From Leptospira wolbachii serovar Codice str. CDC (GTDB taxonomy: Bacteria; Spirochaetota; Leptospiria; Leptospirales; Leptospiraceae), in contig NZ_AOGZ02000014.1 of the NCBI RefSeq assembly GCF_000332515.2, forward strand, positions 556,001-620,000: a stretch of 64,000 nucleotides of DNA, read 5' to 3'. Both the position numbers and the translations under genes were made by a program. Under the pieces are notes generated by a model, which saw only the letters and a list, made by a program, of their open reading frames with translations, was not told where the DNA came from and did not search any database. Below, in pieces: positions 9,619-19,402 of this stretch (its first letter is position 1; the number at the start of each line of letters is the position of its first letter).

Positions 9619-11085
9619 TTAAACCTGAAATTTGGATTGGATAAAATTGAGTGCCATAGTAAAGATTTTAGAAAAATCTCTCTTATGGTTTTCGTCATTC
9701 ACTCGAGACAAAATCCCTTTCAGAAGTGTTTGCACTTGTGTGTAATTGGGAACTTCAAAAAATGATTTTTGGATATGAGGCCAAGCCATCTTTACCATTT
9801 GCATAAATTCAGGACTTCCTTTTTTAAACTCCTGAATCATACGATCTAACGTAAGTTTGATGATCTGAAAATTCTTTATTTTTTTAACAGTTCCAACCAA
9901 AACCTCTCGGCTTAAATCAGATTTGGAGCTCATCATTTGGAACAAAGAATTCCAATCGACAGGTTCATTTTTCTGTTCTTTGAGTACTTGAGTGCGTAAA
10001 GAAACTACTGCCTTCTCAAATTCAGAAAGACCACGTAACCAGTTTTGGTATCCCACTTGGTCAGCTTTCGTTTGGTACCCCGTGATGGTTTGCACAAGAT
10101 CCATAAATTCTTTTACACCAAAGGCCTCTAGTCTTGCAAGGTTTGGATCTATCGGAATTACGGACTCAGGTTCTTCAAAATCAACATCGATGTCCTGAGA
10201 AAAGTCGTCATCTTCCGTATTTGCATTGGAATCATTGGATCCACTTGCAGAAGAATCCGAATCATCAAACTCCAAATCTTCAATTTCATATTCTTCCGAA
10301 GAAGTGGAAGGTGCGTTTTTTGAAGTTGGTTCTGGAAGGGGGTTGTCTTTGGGGTCAGGGCCAATTCTTACTTCTAAGAGTTCGCCAGTGAGAGACTCAG
10401 CAAAGGTCTCTACAATTTCCAATAGAATGGATTTATCTCTGTCGGGAATGAGGGATTGTTTTTTAGCAACAGGTACAGGAGGAGCGTTGGCAACAGCCAA
10501 GGCATCAGTAAGTGATGCAGGTTCTTTTTCTGATTCCGCACTGGAAGGCATCGCCAAAGCTGCTTTGGCCGATTCTGCCATAAGGCCTTTGGGTTCAATG
10601 ATCTCGCCAGTCAAAGGGTTTTCCAGAACAGTCAATATTCCTTTTTGTACAAAAACAAAATCCGTGGGATGAGTGACTTGCAATCGTTCTACGATTTCTT
10701 CTGCTACAGAGGAAAAACTAGGAGCTGGTGCATTGGTGAGTTTGTCTAACTCCTGGGCCTTTAGTTTTTCTTGTACTTTATTTAGAACTTCGATAAAATT
10801 AGAATTTAAATAAGTAGAAACTTCATTTTGAGGAACGCCTAACATGGTCGCAAATTGAGGCAGGTGTTCAAAGAACTGATCGGTCTTTTTGATATTCCCA
10901 GTCATGTAGGATTTGATCTGTTTTGCGACCTCTTCCACTTTGGCTGGATCCATTTTACGGGCTTTGAGAAGTTTTTTGAAAATATCGATATGGGCGTGGA
11001 AATAAGACAAGAATTCCCCATAAGCGGTAAATTCAAATTCTCCGTGCGCTTTTTTTTCTAAAACCTTTTTAGAACCGTCTGACAT
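9619..11085 (-). CDS. Large acidic cytoplasmic protein of unknown function
   Basis: No family recognised (488 aa). There is no signal peptide or membrane helix. Residues 1-120 and 320-488 look helical. They are joined by a long low-complexity linker (about 180-310) rich in Ser, Asp, Glu and Pro, including a strongly acidic run around residues 255-300. It is the first gene of the three-gene operon that ends at 7675. The two-domain layout with a flexible acidic linker would suit a scaffold or adaptor, but this is speculation. Confidence 0.7.
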   Translation of the reverse strand: MSDGSKKVLEKKAHGEFEFTAYGEFLSYFHAHIDIFKKLLKARKMDPAKVEEVAKQIKSYMTGNIKKTDQFFEHLPQFATMLGVPQNEVSTYLNSNFIEVLNKVQEKLKAQELDKLTNAPAPSFSSVAEEIVERLQVTHPTDFVFVQKGILTVLENPLTGEIIEPKGLMAESAKAALAMPSSAESEKEPASLTDALAVANAPPVPVAKKQSLIPDRDKSILLEIVETFAESLTGELLEVRIGPDPKDNPLPEPTSKNAPSTSSEEYEIEDLEFDDSDSSASGSNDSNANTEDDDFSQDIDVDFEEPESVIPIDPNLARLEAFGVKEFMDLVQTITGYQTKADQVGYQNWLRGLSEFEKAVVSLRTQVLKEQKNEPVDWNSLFQMMSSKSDLSREVLVGTVKKIKNFQIIKLTLDRMIQEFKKGSPEFMQMVKMAWPHIQKSFFEVPNYTQVQTLLKGILSRVNDENHKRDFSKIFTMALNFIQSKFQV

Positions 11086-11178
11086 AGTAGGATCTCATCC
11101 AATGCATAGGAAAAGTCACAAGGGTCAAGATTTTTACGAACCGATTGACGAAATGCAGGGAGAACGGAGTTTAGGAAT

Positions 11179-11448
11179 ATGAATCGTTTGTTAGTTTTGG
11201 CTGTATTGTGTTTTGTCATGATCTTCTCTACATCTTGTCAAAAAAGACAAGACAAAACCCTGGAAAGAAACCTGTTTACTTTCCTAATTAGTTGTACAGG
11301 TGGGAGTTTAGAAGCTTGTAATGCCGACTGCGCTGCCAAGTATCCAGACGTGACTGGGGTGAATTACCCTGCAGCTTCCACTTGTTTTAGCGCTTGCTCT
11401 ACAAATTGTAACCTATCGACCACTTTACTTTTACTTACGAACAAATAG
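11179..11448 (+). CDS. Small cysteine-rich lipoprotein
   Basis: An 89-aa protein with a clear lipoprotein signal peptide; the lipobox Cys is at about residue 20 in FSTSCQK. The mature part carries six more Cys (SCTGG, ACNADCAA, TCFSACSTNC), which could form disulfides in the periplasm or at the surface. It stands alone, divergent from the 9619-11085 gene and convergent with rsmE. Small Cys-rich lipoproteins of this shape are common in Leptospira. The function is unknown. A second small Cys-rich lipoprotein lies near 57.4 kb. Confidence 0.7.
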   Translation: MNRLLVLAVLCFVMIFSTSCQKRQDKTLERNLFTFLISCTGGSLEACNADCAAKYPDVTGVNYPAASTCFSACSTNCNLSTTLLLLTNK

Positions 11449-11473
11449 TAAACAGAAGTTTTTTCTCTAGAAT

Positions 11474-12154
11474 TTAAGTTCCATACACAAGGAAACTGGC
11501 GGCGACAATGCCTGCCGTTTCTGTACGGAGCACCCCACCGGGAAGAGTAAGCCTTGGGATCTGGTTTTTTTCCATCCATTCTTCCTCATCGGTATGAAAT
11601 CCCCCCTCGGGTCCAATCACAGGAATCTTATTTATCAGTCGGTTGGCTTGAAAGACCTCTGATCTATGCGGATGGAAAACCACCAAACTATCTTTATGTG
11701 CATTCATCCAATCATTCGCCGACTCAATCGAAAGTGTAAGTAGCTCGGTTTGTTTAGACTGGGCTGCTGCTTCCTTAACTATTTTTTCAGCACGATCCAA
11801 ATTGAATTCTTTGCGAATGGAATGCCGAAAAACAAGAAAAACTACAGCATCAAGACCAATCTCCGTTACCTTCTGTAAAAAAAAATCAAACCGATTTCCT
11901 TTCGGAAGGGCAATGGCTACCGTTTTACGTTCAGTTTTCCTTGGGTAATGAGTTTGGTTTATGAATTTTAATTCTTTTAAATGAGGAGAGAACTGGTAAT
12001 CATAAAGACCGCCCACACCATCCCGAATTTGGACGGTTGTCTCCTCTTTGCTGAGTCGTAAGGCCCGAAGGTGAGCCAACTCTTCCGGAGAAAGAACGAT
12101 TGTAGGTTTTGGTGAAAATCCAGTGCGAAAGAGAATGAGACCAGGCTCTAACAA
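11474..12154 (-). CDS. rsmE: RsmE, 16S rRNA m3U1498 methyltransferase
   Basis: SPOUT-family enzyme that N3-methylates U1498 of 16S rRNA using SAM. The length (226 aa) is close to normal. The SAM-binding knot motifs are visible: PVIGPEGGFHTDE and LPGGVLRTETAG (the classical form is LGxRILRTETA). An N-terminal PUA-like part contains LSPEELAHLRALRL. It is followed upstream (4 bp) by the LolA-like gene, so both may share a transcript that begins at guaB. Confidence 0.93.
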   Translation of the reverse strand: MLEPGLILFRTGFSPKPTIVLSPEELAHLRALRLSKEETTVQIRDGVGGLYDYQFSPHLKELKFINQTHYPRKTERKTVAIALPKGNRFDFFLQKVTEIGLDAVVFLVFRHSIRKEFNLDRAEKIVKEAAAQSKQTELLTLSIESANDWMNAHKDSLVVFHPHRSEVFQANRLINKIPVIGPEGGFHTDEEEWMEKNQIPRLTLPGGVLRTETAGIVAASFLVYGT

Positions 12155-12158
12155 GGGT

Positions 12159-12932
12159 TTAACGGCTTAAGTTATCAACAGCAAACAAAGAAGCATCAGG
12201 ATTCACTGATTTATCCACTTCTTGAATTTCCCAAACAGTGATACTACCTGTATTCAAATCTAACATCTCGAGCCGAGAGGCTTTTTGAATCTCTTCTACC
12301 TTTCCAGAAGTTTCTTTAACTTTTACAGGCCCGTATTTTAAGTTCAAAGTTTTGAATAAAATTCCATCCCGATCATGAAAGTCAACGCGGTAGGGTTTTA
12401 AATCTTTTTTACCAACGAGTAAAACTAACTTTTTATAAAAGTATGGAAGGATGGGTTTTAGAGAAATGCGGTAATACACTTCTCCACCAATTTCCAAATC
12501 AGCATTCACAAGTGGGTTGTAATTGGCCTGATAGGAATACCCAGAAAGATCCACATAGAAAAACCCAGTTCCCATCAGTGCTTCATACTTTTCATCATCT
12601 GTTTTTCGAAAGAGTTTGGCACTGAGAACATTGAAGAAAAATACATTTTCCCCTTCGTCTTTTGTTAAAAGTTTGGATTCCAGTCCTCGACCTTTTCTAT
12701 CGAATAGGAGGAGAGCATCTTCCCCATTGAAAAACCGATTGATCTTCCAAGTTTCCGAAGTTCCGTTCCGACGGATGAGGACGTAAGTCCCTTTAACAAG
12801 ACCCTTTCCGAAATCCATTTCCCGATCAAGCCTTGCCAAAAGTTCTTGCGCCGACAAACTGGCATCAGGTGACCCTTGAGCCTCTATCGAAACAAAACTA
12901 ACAAAAAGTAATAGAATCCAAATTTTACGCAT
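12159..12932 (-). CDS. LolA-like outer-membrane lipoprotein-sorting protein
   Basis: A 257-aa periplasmic protein with a signal peptide (residues 1-18, ending around SIEAQG). The body resembles the COG2834 LolA-like family: RLDREMDFGKG early, then strand-rich segments with FYVDLSGYSY and a C-terminal WEIQEVDKS. Members bind lipids or lipoproteins in the periplasm, but this subfamily is distinct from classical LolA and its cargo is unknown. It lies between guaB (9 bp) and rsmE (4 bp) on the same strand. Confidence 0.75.
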   Translation of the reverse strand: MRKIWILLLFVSFVSIEAQGSPDASLSAQELLARLDREMDFGKGLVKGTYVLIRRNGTSETWKINRFFNGEDALLLFDRKGRGLESKLLTKDEGENVFFFNVLSAKLFRKTDDEKYEALMGTGFFYVDLSGYSYQANYNPLVNADLEIGGEVYYRISLKPILPYFYKKLVLLVGKKDLKPYRVDFHDRDGILFKTLNLKYGPVKVKETSGKVEEIQKASRLEMLDLNTGSITVWEIQEVDKSVNPDASLFAVDNLSR

Positions 12933-12941
12933 GTATGATTT

Positions 12942-14468
12942 TTATTCCGCGCGCATAGAAGGTTTTGTATAAGAATACAATCCATGAACACTACCTTGTG
13001 CTTGGGCCGATTCTGTCCTTCGTTCGAAACGAAGTTTTCCTTCCCGCAAAGCTTTATGAATGTCTGGAATGTTTCGGAATCCCATATCTTGAAAACTTTG
13101 TCTGAGTCCTTGCACCAAGTAAGGAATGAGGTTTAAAACGGAACCTTTATCCACAACATATCCAGAAACACCTTGTGCCACTTTGATCTTTTGTGATTCA
13201 GAGAAATACCGTTTGTCTCCACCTTTACTCATTGCTTCTAAACTTGCCATTCCTCTATATTTCTTTAGACGAATTCCATTTTCATAAAAATACTCACCCG
13301 GAGCTTCTTTTGTTCCGGCAAACATAGAACCCATCATACACATAGAAGCACCAATCGCAAGAGCATTGGCAATATCTCCAATATTGGAAATTCCTCCATC
13401 GGCAATCACAGGAACTCCATGTGCTTGCGCATACTCCGCTGTTTTGAATACGGCTGTGGCCTGAGCACGACCGACTGCCATTGTATCTTGTGTGATACAA
13501 ATGGATCCAGGACCCATACCAATTCGAAGTCCGTCCGCACCCGCTGCAATAAGGTTTGCTGCTTGTGCTTTAGTCACGACGTTTCCGCCGATGACATCGA
13601 TACTTGGGAAATTGGATTTGATCCATTGGATCATTTCCATTTGGTAACTAGAGTTTCCTTGTGCAGAATCAATGATAATGGCGTCCACTCCAACACCTGC
13701 AAGAGCTGCCATTCGTTCGCGTGACTCAGGTAAGGTGGAAAGGGCCGCACCTACTCGGAGTCGTTTTTGATCATCTTTTGAGGACTGAGGGAATTCTTTA
13801 TTTTTTTTCAGGTCACTGCGACAGATAAGAGCCACAAGTTTTCCTTGTTTGTCCACAATCGGAAGTTTTCCTTTTTTGCTAGTGCGGAGAATATCGTTCG
13901 CTTCGAGTAAACTAATCCCAACATTTGCTGTGATTAGTTCTGTAGTCATCACCTTACCTAGTTTGACATTACGATCTTTTTCAAAATCTACATCGCGGTT
14001 GGTGACGATACCAACTAACTTGGATCCAGCAGTTCCATTTTCAGTGATCGGAATTCCACTGAATCCATATTTTTCTTTTACTGCATCTAAATCAGCAACC
14101 GTATGTTCTGGTGAGAGAAGGATGGGATCCTTAATGAATCCATTTTCATATCGTTTAACTTTGCGAACCAGGTCCACCTGTTCATCGATACTGTTGTTAT
14201 AATGTATAATTCCTATTCCACCCATGAGTGCTTGCGCAATTGCCATCTCAGACTCAGTAACTGTGTCCATGGGCGAGCTCATGAGTGGTCTTTTGAGTGA
14301 AATATTTTTGGAAAGTTTGGTTTCTAGTTCTACATCACTAGGGTTAAAGTCTATAAAACCGGGTAATACTAAAAAGTCACGATACGTGAGTCCCATGTTG
14401 ACCGAGAAGAGCTCTTGTCCACTGACTCCATCGAGAAGCTCCGATCCTGGTAGGGGGTGATTTGACAT
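12942..14468 (-). CDS. guaB: GuaB, inosine-5'-monophosphate dehydrogenase
   Basis: Oxidises IMP to XMP with NAD+, the committed step of GMP synthesis, in the cytoplasm. The TIM barrel is interrupted by two CBS domains (about residues 115-225). The catalytic Cys is C324 in GPGSICITQ, and the flap region contains KGGDKRYF. The length (508 aa) is normal. It is the first gene of a leftward group with the LolA-like gene and rsmE and is divergent from the DUF1577 gene. Confidence 0.97.
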   Translation of the reverse strand: MSNHPLPGSELLDGVSGQELFSVNMGLTYRDFLVLPGFIDFNPSDVELETKLSKNISLKRPLMSSPMDTVTESEMAIAQALMGGIGIIHYNNSIDEQVDLVRKVKRYENGFIKDPILLSPEHTVADLDAVKEKYGFSGIPITENGTAGSKLVGIVTNRDVDFEKDRNVKLGKVMTTELITANVGISLLEANDILRTSKKGKLPIVDKQGKLVALICRSDLKKNKEFPQSSKDDQKRLRVGAALSTLPESRERMAALAGVGVDAIIIDSAQGNSSYQMEMIQWIKSNFPSIDVIGGNVVTKAQAANLIAAGADGLRIGMGPGSICITQDTMAVGRAQATAVFKTAEYAQAHGVPVIADGGISNIGDIANALAIGASMCMMGSMFAGTKEAPGEYFYENGIRLKKYRGMASLEAMSKGGDKRYFSESQKIKVAQGVSGYVVDKGSVLNLIPYLVQGLRQSFQDMGFRNIPDIHKALREGKLRFERRTESAQAQGSVHGLYSYTKPSMRAE

Positions 14469-14565
14469 AATTATCCTTCCTTTTTCTACTTTAGGTAAGA
14501 AAACTCTCCTTGCAAGAGAATTTCAGGAGAAATTCGTCCGATAATAGTAAGTAACACGACCTTTT

Positions 14566-15720
14566 ATGGAAACCCTAGAAAGAAGTAAGCGATCTTTGGA
14601 CGTTTTTTCCGACAAAGAAAAAAAGCTCCATGTTTTGACGAAATTTTTATTAAACCAAGAATTAAGTCTAAAGGACAATATCCATTCCGGGGAAAGTTGT
14701 TTTCTAAAAAAAGTTTCAGCGGATGGAAACAAAGTCCTAATCAACGTACGCCCTCCCTTGACCCTCTCCGTGGGCCAAAAAGTGACTCTCTATAAAATCT
14801 TGGGCAGATACCTACATCTAGAATGCACCGTCGAACAAGAAAAGGCGGAATCTCAATACGTACTCCATTTAGACAAAATTGCCATTGCCAAAAAAGATAG
14901 GGAAAGTTCGAGAATCCCTGTTCCTCCAGGTTCCGCATGGATCACCAATGTGGTTTCCAGTAAGGCAAAAATCGAGACGGATATGTTCCACGTCCCCACT
15001 GCCGTGAAAGTGAACTTTCAGGACTATGAAACCAAACTAAAAGACTCAGTTGATTTTATCAAAATTGCGACCTTTAACTCTAGCGAAGATTCAGAAATCA
15101 TCCGCCAAATCAAAAAAACCAAAAAAGGCCTGCTACTGGAAGATGCCACAGATAGGAAATGTTACGAAACATCACCTAACGAAGATTTTTTGGTATTTTC
15201 GGAAGAAATCGAAGAAGATATAGATAAAGAAATCAATAACAAACGTAACCAAAAAATCAAATCAGAACTCATCCTTCCGATCCTTTACTTAACTGATGAT
15301 GAAGAGTCCATTCCTATTGGTTACATCCAAATGCAAAGTAAAACAGAAACCTTTGATTTACTGAAAGCCATGGAGATGAAAACAATTTGTTTCGAAATGG
15401 TGGATCGGATCCGTAATTCGAATATGATCAAATCCGATGGAAAGTTTCCGGTCATTGATATATCCGAAGGGGGGCTAAAAGTCATTGTCGACCATCCCGA
15501 TTTAATCAAAAGCCTTCCCAAACTTTCGGGATTCCAGTTTGATATTTTCTTTAAAATGCAATCTCCCCTCACTGCATTTGGAACGATCAAAACCATTACC
15601 AAAAACGAAGAAGGCCACCTAACAGTCGGCCTTGCAATTGCTGGTCACTCTTCTCGTTCTGGTGAGAAAAAAAGATTTTTAGAAAACGTAGAATTTTTTC
15701 GCAAACAAAATCACAAATAG
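14566..15720 (+). CDS. DUF1577 family protein with PilZ-like C-terminus
   Basis: A 384-aa cytoplasmic protein matching my recollection of the DUF1577 family of Leptospira. The N-terminal third contains a PilZ/YcgR-N-like strand pattern (LSVGQKVTLYKIL) and the C-terminal third DISEGGLKVIV, similar to PilZ cores (D-x-S-x-x-G). A role in cyclic-di-GMP signalling is plausible, since an EAL protein is encoded nearby, but is inference. It is convergent with the radical SAM gene, with stops 4 bp apart. Confidence 0.7.
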   Translation: METLERSKRSLDVFSDKEKKLHVLTKFLLNQELSLKDNIHSGESCFLKKVSADGNKVLINVRPPLTLSVGQKVTLYKILGRYLHLECTVEQEKAESQYVLHLDKIAIAKKDRESSRIPVPPGSAWITNVVSSKAKIETDMFHVPTAVKVNFQDYETKLKDSVDFIKIATFNSSEDSEIIRQIKKTKKGLLLEDATDRKCYETSPNEDFLVFSEEIEEDIDKEINNKRNQKIKSELILPILYLTDDEESIPIGYIQMQSKTETFDLLKAMEMKTICFEMVDRIRNSNMIKSDGKFPVIDISEGGLKVIVDHPDLIKSLPKLSGFQFDIFFKMQSPLTAFGTIKTITKNEEGHLTVGLAIAGHSSRSGEKKRFLENVEFFRKQNHK

Positions 15721-15724
15721 TAAA

Positions 15725-17662
15725 CTATAGTTCGCCGTAACCAAGAACTTCCACGGACCATCTCTCTTCTAATTTTCTGGAAGAAAAGGTGATGGCTTCT
15801 GGATCCATTTCTTCTTTTAGAAAATCAAAGTCTGAGCCATCGATTTCCTCACCTTCCACTAAGTAAAATGCTTCTTGGGATGGATTTAATTTTTGGATTC
15901 TATTCGTAGGAATTCTTTCGTAAATTAAATAAGAAGTGGAATTCAATTCCCCATCTCTCCAATTTTTTAGTTCCAAATGGTTTCCATCGAAGACAAAAAC
16001 CAAACGGTGTTGGAGGTTCTCTCCTCTGTGAGCGAGTGTTCGAGAAAGATAAGAGTTCCTTTGAGTTTCGAGAAGGGAAACGAGTCGTTCTGTCTCTTGG
16101 GGTTTCGGAACAGAAACCAAGGGCAAAACAAAATCAATGGTGCAAAATGGTTCGGCTGTGATTCGTTCCTTCATCAAAGTAAGGATACGGCTGAGGTCAT
16201 TCGAAAGATCTTCTGTGTGGAACCAAATGCTGTGATGGCGACTCCCCGACAAACTGGCCGAATGGGTTTCCTCTATTGGGTTCATCTCGGAGTTGGACGG
16301 ATTTCTGGATGTCGTTAACACCAAATCGAAACGATCGTTTTTCTTCTGTAAAGCCGCACATAAAAATGGTCTTGGAAATTCATCCAAACGGCGTTCTAGT
16401 AAGTCCTCTGCAAAGAACAAGGATTCTGTTAAATCACGGGCACTAAAAGTGGGAGTTTGGATGATACGATAAGGAGGCGTTGGCATAAAAGAAAGCCCTT
16501 CTTTTTCGGCATCCCTACGCATAGCAGTTCCAGGAAGAACAGACAAAGGAAAAGCCTGCACCCATTCACCGAGTCCATGTTCTAAAAAGAAATGAATTCC
16601 CCTTTCCACATCATCTGGTTTGTCACCTGGAAGTCCAATGATAAGATCAAGGAGTAGTTCCATCCCTTCGCCAGCAAGCATCTTTGCTACTTCTGCGACT
16701 TTATGGGGGCTACCGAAACGTTTCACACGTTTCAGAGTTTCTTCGTTTACCGATTGAAGTCCCAGTTCCACACGAGTGAATCCCGCCTTACGAAGTTTAG
16801 TTGCTAGTTTCGGAGTCACACCTTCCGAACGTAATTCGGCAAACATAGACATACTTCCATCCGAATTCACTTCCGCAATCGCATCTAAAAAATTTTCAAA
16901 ACCAGGTCTATGATTGAAAGTAGGATCAAGGAATACAAGCTCCCGAGCTCCCTTTTCTTTTAAGTTTGAAATTAACTTTATGGTTTCTGGAATGTCGAGG
17001 GTGCGGAGGTTTTGTGAAGATTTAGGATAAAAACAATAAGTGCACTGCGACTTACAACCCCGCACTGTCTCTAAATAAGTAGAACGTTTGGGATCCACTC
17101 GTAAATGTCCCGTTGTATAAGGGGATGGAAAGTCTGTCAGAGGAAAGTCCGCGGCTTTTTGTTTTCCAAAGGAAGTGAGAGTTCCATTTTCCTTCCGGTA
17201 AGCTACATTATCCAATCCTTCCAAAGAAGACTTAGAAAGTAACGTGCGCATCAGGTTGCGAAAACTATGTTCTGCTTCCCCCGATACCGCAATGTCATAA
17301 CCACCTTCGCCTAAAACATAAGGGTTGTCTTCATTGACCTCAGGCCCACCAATTAGGATGGTCGTTTCTGGATTTCGTTTTTTTACTTCTTTTGCAATGT
17401 AAAGGCTACGTTCGGTATTCCATAAATAGAGAGAGAGTCCTAAAAAGTCAGGACCTTCTTTGGTGATACGATCAATGAGCTCCCTGTCTCCCAAAGAATC
17501 CGTATCTTCTGGAGACACCACATAGGGACTTAGTCCAAGAACTGGGTCTTCTTTGGATTCTAGACAACTTGCCAAACTAGCAGCTGCTAAAGGAACATTT
17601 CCAGTGGCAGCATAATAGGATGGTGGAGGTACTGGTAATTGCAAAAATTGTATTTTTGCCAT
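15725..17662 (-). CDS. B12-binding-domain radical SAM protein
   Basis: The N-terminal half has a cobalamin-binding-like fold (PLAAASLASCLE, then ILIGGPEVN). The radical SAM core begins near residue 195 with the iron-sulfur motif CKSQCTYC and has the glycine-rich LLDLIIGLPGD later. The last about 200 residues are a variable tail. Such enzymes act on unknown substrates, often lipids or metabolites, in anaerobic-type radical chemistry. An in-frame start at 17701 exists; 17662 (MAKIQFLQL) is preferred because related proteins begin at this strand. It lies just downstream of the EAL gene. Confidence 0.85.
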   Translation of the reverse strand: MAKIQFLQLPVPPPSYYAATGNVPLAAASLASCLESKEDPVLGLSPYVVSPEDTDSLGDRELIDRITKEGPDFLGLSLYLWNTERSLYIAKEVKKRNPETTILIGGPEVNEDNPYVLGEGGYDIAVSGEAEHSFRNLMRTLLSKSSLEGLDNVAYRKENGTLTSFGKQKAADFPLTDFPSPYTTGHLRVDPKRSTYLETVRGCKSQCTYCFYPKSSQNLRTLDIPETIKLISNLKEKGARELVFLDPTFNHRPGFENFLDAIAEVNSDGSMSMFAELRSEGVTPKLATKLRKAGFTRVELGLQSVNEETLKRVKRFGSPHKVAEVAKMLAGEGMELLLDLIIGLPGDKPDDVERGIHFFLEHGLGEWVQAFPLSVLPGTAMRRDAEKEGLSFMPTPPYRIIQTPTFSARDLTESLFFAEDLLERRLDEFPRPFLCAALQKKNDRFDLVLTTSRNPSNSEMNPIEETHSASLSGSRHHSIWFHTEDLSNDLSRILTLMKERITAEPFCTIDFVLPLVSVPKPQETERLVSLLETQRNSYLSRTLAHRGENLQHRLVFVFDGNHLELKNWRDGELNSTSYLIYERIPTNRIQKLNPSQEAFYLVEGEEIDGSDFDFLKEEMDPEAITFSSRKLEERWSVEVLGYGEL

Positions 17663-17707
17663 AGCTCTTACCAGTATCCATTCGGAGACTGTTTTTCGCA
17701 AAACCTT

Positions 17708-18979
17708 TCAGGAACGAGAAACTACTACATCGATAAATAATATCAAATTTTCAGAGAGGTTTCTCGCAAATGTCCGCAACATCATCCGTTCCGAAATGTC
17801 GTGATACATTTGCGAAAGAGTCCAGGCATCCCGACTGGTTTTGGATTTGTGAAGGTGTTCAAAAAAATAAGGCCGAAAAGACCAGTTTTTACCCAAAAAA
17901 GAATAGTCTGGTTCCATTTTTCCCGATTGGTCCCTGGAATAGTTGGGAGAAACCTGAAATCCAAGTGGGTTTGTGATGTACATCCGAAAGAAATCTCCGT
18001 CACCAAAGACACTAGTTTCAAAACCACCCTTCCATTCCCAAATTCCATTCTCTTCGGTAAACCCCATCATGATTTCAGAAAGTTTGTCCTTCCAGATGGT
18101 CTCCCATTCAATCTGACGGTTCATCTCTCCTTGTTTACGAGCATGAAAGTATTGTAGTGAGGATTGCATTTCTGTTCGATACTCAAACCGTTTGGCAAAA
18201 AAAGGTTCCGGTTTGGCAAAGTAGAATCCTTGGATGTATCTTGCCCCGTAGTTGAGAGCATTGTAGAGTTCATCCTCCGATTCAATCCCTTCAAAAAGAA
18301 GACTACTTCCGAGAGATTCACCTAACTTGGACAAGTTGAGTAAAATTTCTTTGAAGTTACGTGAGAAGGTGGACCTCCGTAACATCTGTAAATCGACTTT
18401 GATAATTTCTGGATGGAAAAGCCCAATCCGATCTAAGTTACTGGCTTCAGAACCGGCATCATCGACGGCTATGGAAAATCCTTCTTGCCTGTACATATTG
18501 AGCACTGGCCGCAAAAGTTCCAGGTTGTGTGGAAACCGTTCTTCCGTAATTTCAATGACAATCCGTTCAGGATCCACACCCACCTCTCTTACCATCTGAA
18601 TGGTCTGAGGAAGCGCAGTTTCCAACTGTAAGAGAGCATGGTACATTACGTTCGGCGAAATGTTTAAAAATAACTTGGTTTCGGGTGGTGCTTCTTTTGC
18701 GAACTTTTGTAAGGCAGCCAAACGAATTTCTTCATCGACTTGTTTTTTGAGAAAAAAGATTTCATCGTAACCAAAGGTTTGGGATAAAAAGAATTCTCCA
18801 AGACTAACTAGTCCTTCCGGTGTGGAAAGACGCCCGAGTAGTTCGTAGCCGTAAATACCAGTGGATTCTGACGAGAGGATGGGTTGGAAAACAGGAACGA
18901 GAGTTCCGCCACTCAACCAAGCTTTCCACTCGCGGAGGAATTTATGACTTTCTCTTTCTGTGATCATAGATGGATACAA
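17708..18979 (-). CDS. EAL-domain cyclic-di-GMP phosphodiesterase
   Basis: Cytoplasmic protein of 423 aa with an EAL domain in residues 20-260. The signature residues appear retained: the Glu in ELLGRL, the Asn in LNISPN, the Glu in EITEER, the Asp pair in VDDAGSE, the Lys in IIKVD, the Glu in FEGIES and the Gln in YIQGFYF. It is therefore probably active in hydrolysing cyclic-di-GMP. The C-terminal about 150 residues form a separate sensory-looking domain without a recognised family. The radical SAM gene follows on the same strand. Confidence 0.88.
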   Translation of the reverse strand: MYPSMITERESHKFLREWKAWLSGGTLVPVFQPILSSESTGIYGYELLGRLSTPEGLVSLGEFFLSQTFGYDEIFFLKKQVDEEIRLAALQKFAKEAPPETKLFLNISPNVMYHALLQLETALPQTIQMVREVGVDPERIVIEITEERFPHNLELLRPVLNMYRQEGFSIAVDDAGSEASNLDRIGLFHPEIIKVDLQMLRRSTFSRNFKEILLNLSKLGESLGSSLLFEGIESEDELYNALNYGARYIQGFYFAKPEPFFAKRFEYRTEMQSSLQYFHARKQGEMNRQIEWETIWKDKLSEIMMGFTEENGIWEWKGGFETSVFGDGDFFRMYITNPLGFQVSPNYSRDQSGKMEPDYSFLGKNWSFRPYFFEHLHKSKTSRDAWTLSQMYHDISERMMLRTFARNLSENLILFIDVVVSRS

Positions 18980-19158
18980 TCTTATATTGCAAGATCGGTA
19001 CCAGTAAGCATTGTAGGGAATTTTACTGCATTATGCGCATTAAATGGGCAATTAGGAACGACGGATGTGAAAAAATGTGATTGCTGCTTATTGATTAAGC
19101 AAAATGGTATAAAAAAACCACCCAAGTTGCCCAGGATGGCTTCCGCTTTGAGTAGTAA

Positions 19159-19323
19159 TTACTTAATGTCTCTAGCTTTTGTTTTGAATGACTCATCCAA
19201 TTTTGGCTTTTTAGAAGGTTTTGGTTCTTCCACAACTGGCGTTTGTTTAACTTCTTCAGAGGCACAGTTAATCATAAATACAGCCAAAAAAGCAATGATC
19301 AGCATAGACGAAATTTTTTTCAT
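19159..19323 (-). CDS. Very small lipoprotein (54 aa)
   Basis: A short gene with a strong ribosome-binding site (TAAGGAG, 7 bp before the ATG). The protein begins MKKISSMLIIAFLAVF and has the lipobox Cys at residue 20 (MINCAS). The mature part is only 34 residues, charged and rich in Pro and Lys (PVVEEPKPSKKPK). It is divergent from tmk. The signal peptide plus ribosome-binding site support expression; the function is unknown. Confidence 0.75.
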   Translation of the reverse strand: MKKISSMLIIAFLAVFMINCASEEVKQTPVVEEPKPSKKPKLDESFKTKARDIK

Positions 19324-19402
19324 GTTTTTGCTCCTTAGACTAAATTGCCGAGTTTAGTAAATAAGTCGAGGAAAAAACGACCTTTCTTAAAATGGAGGGG
19401 AT

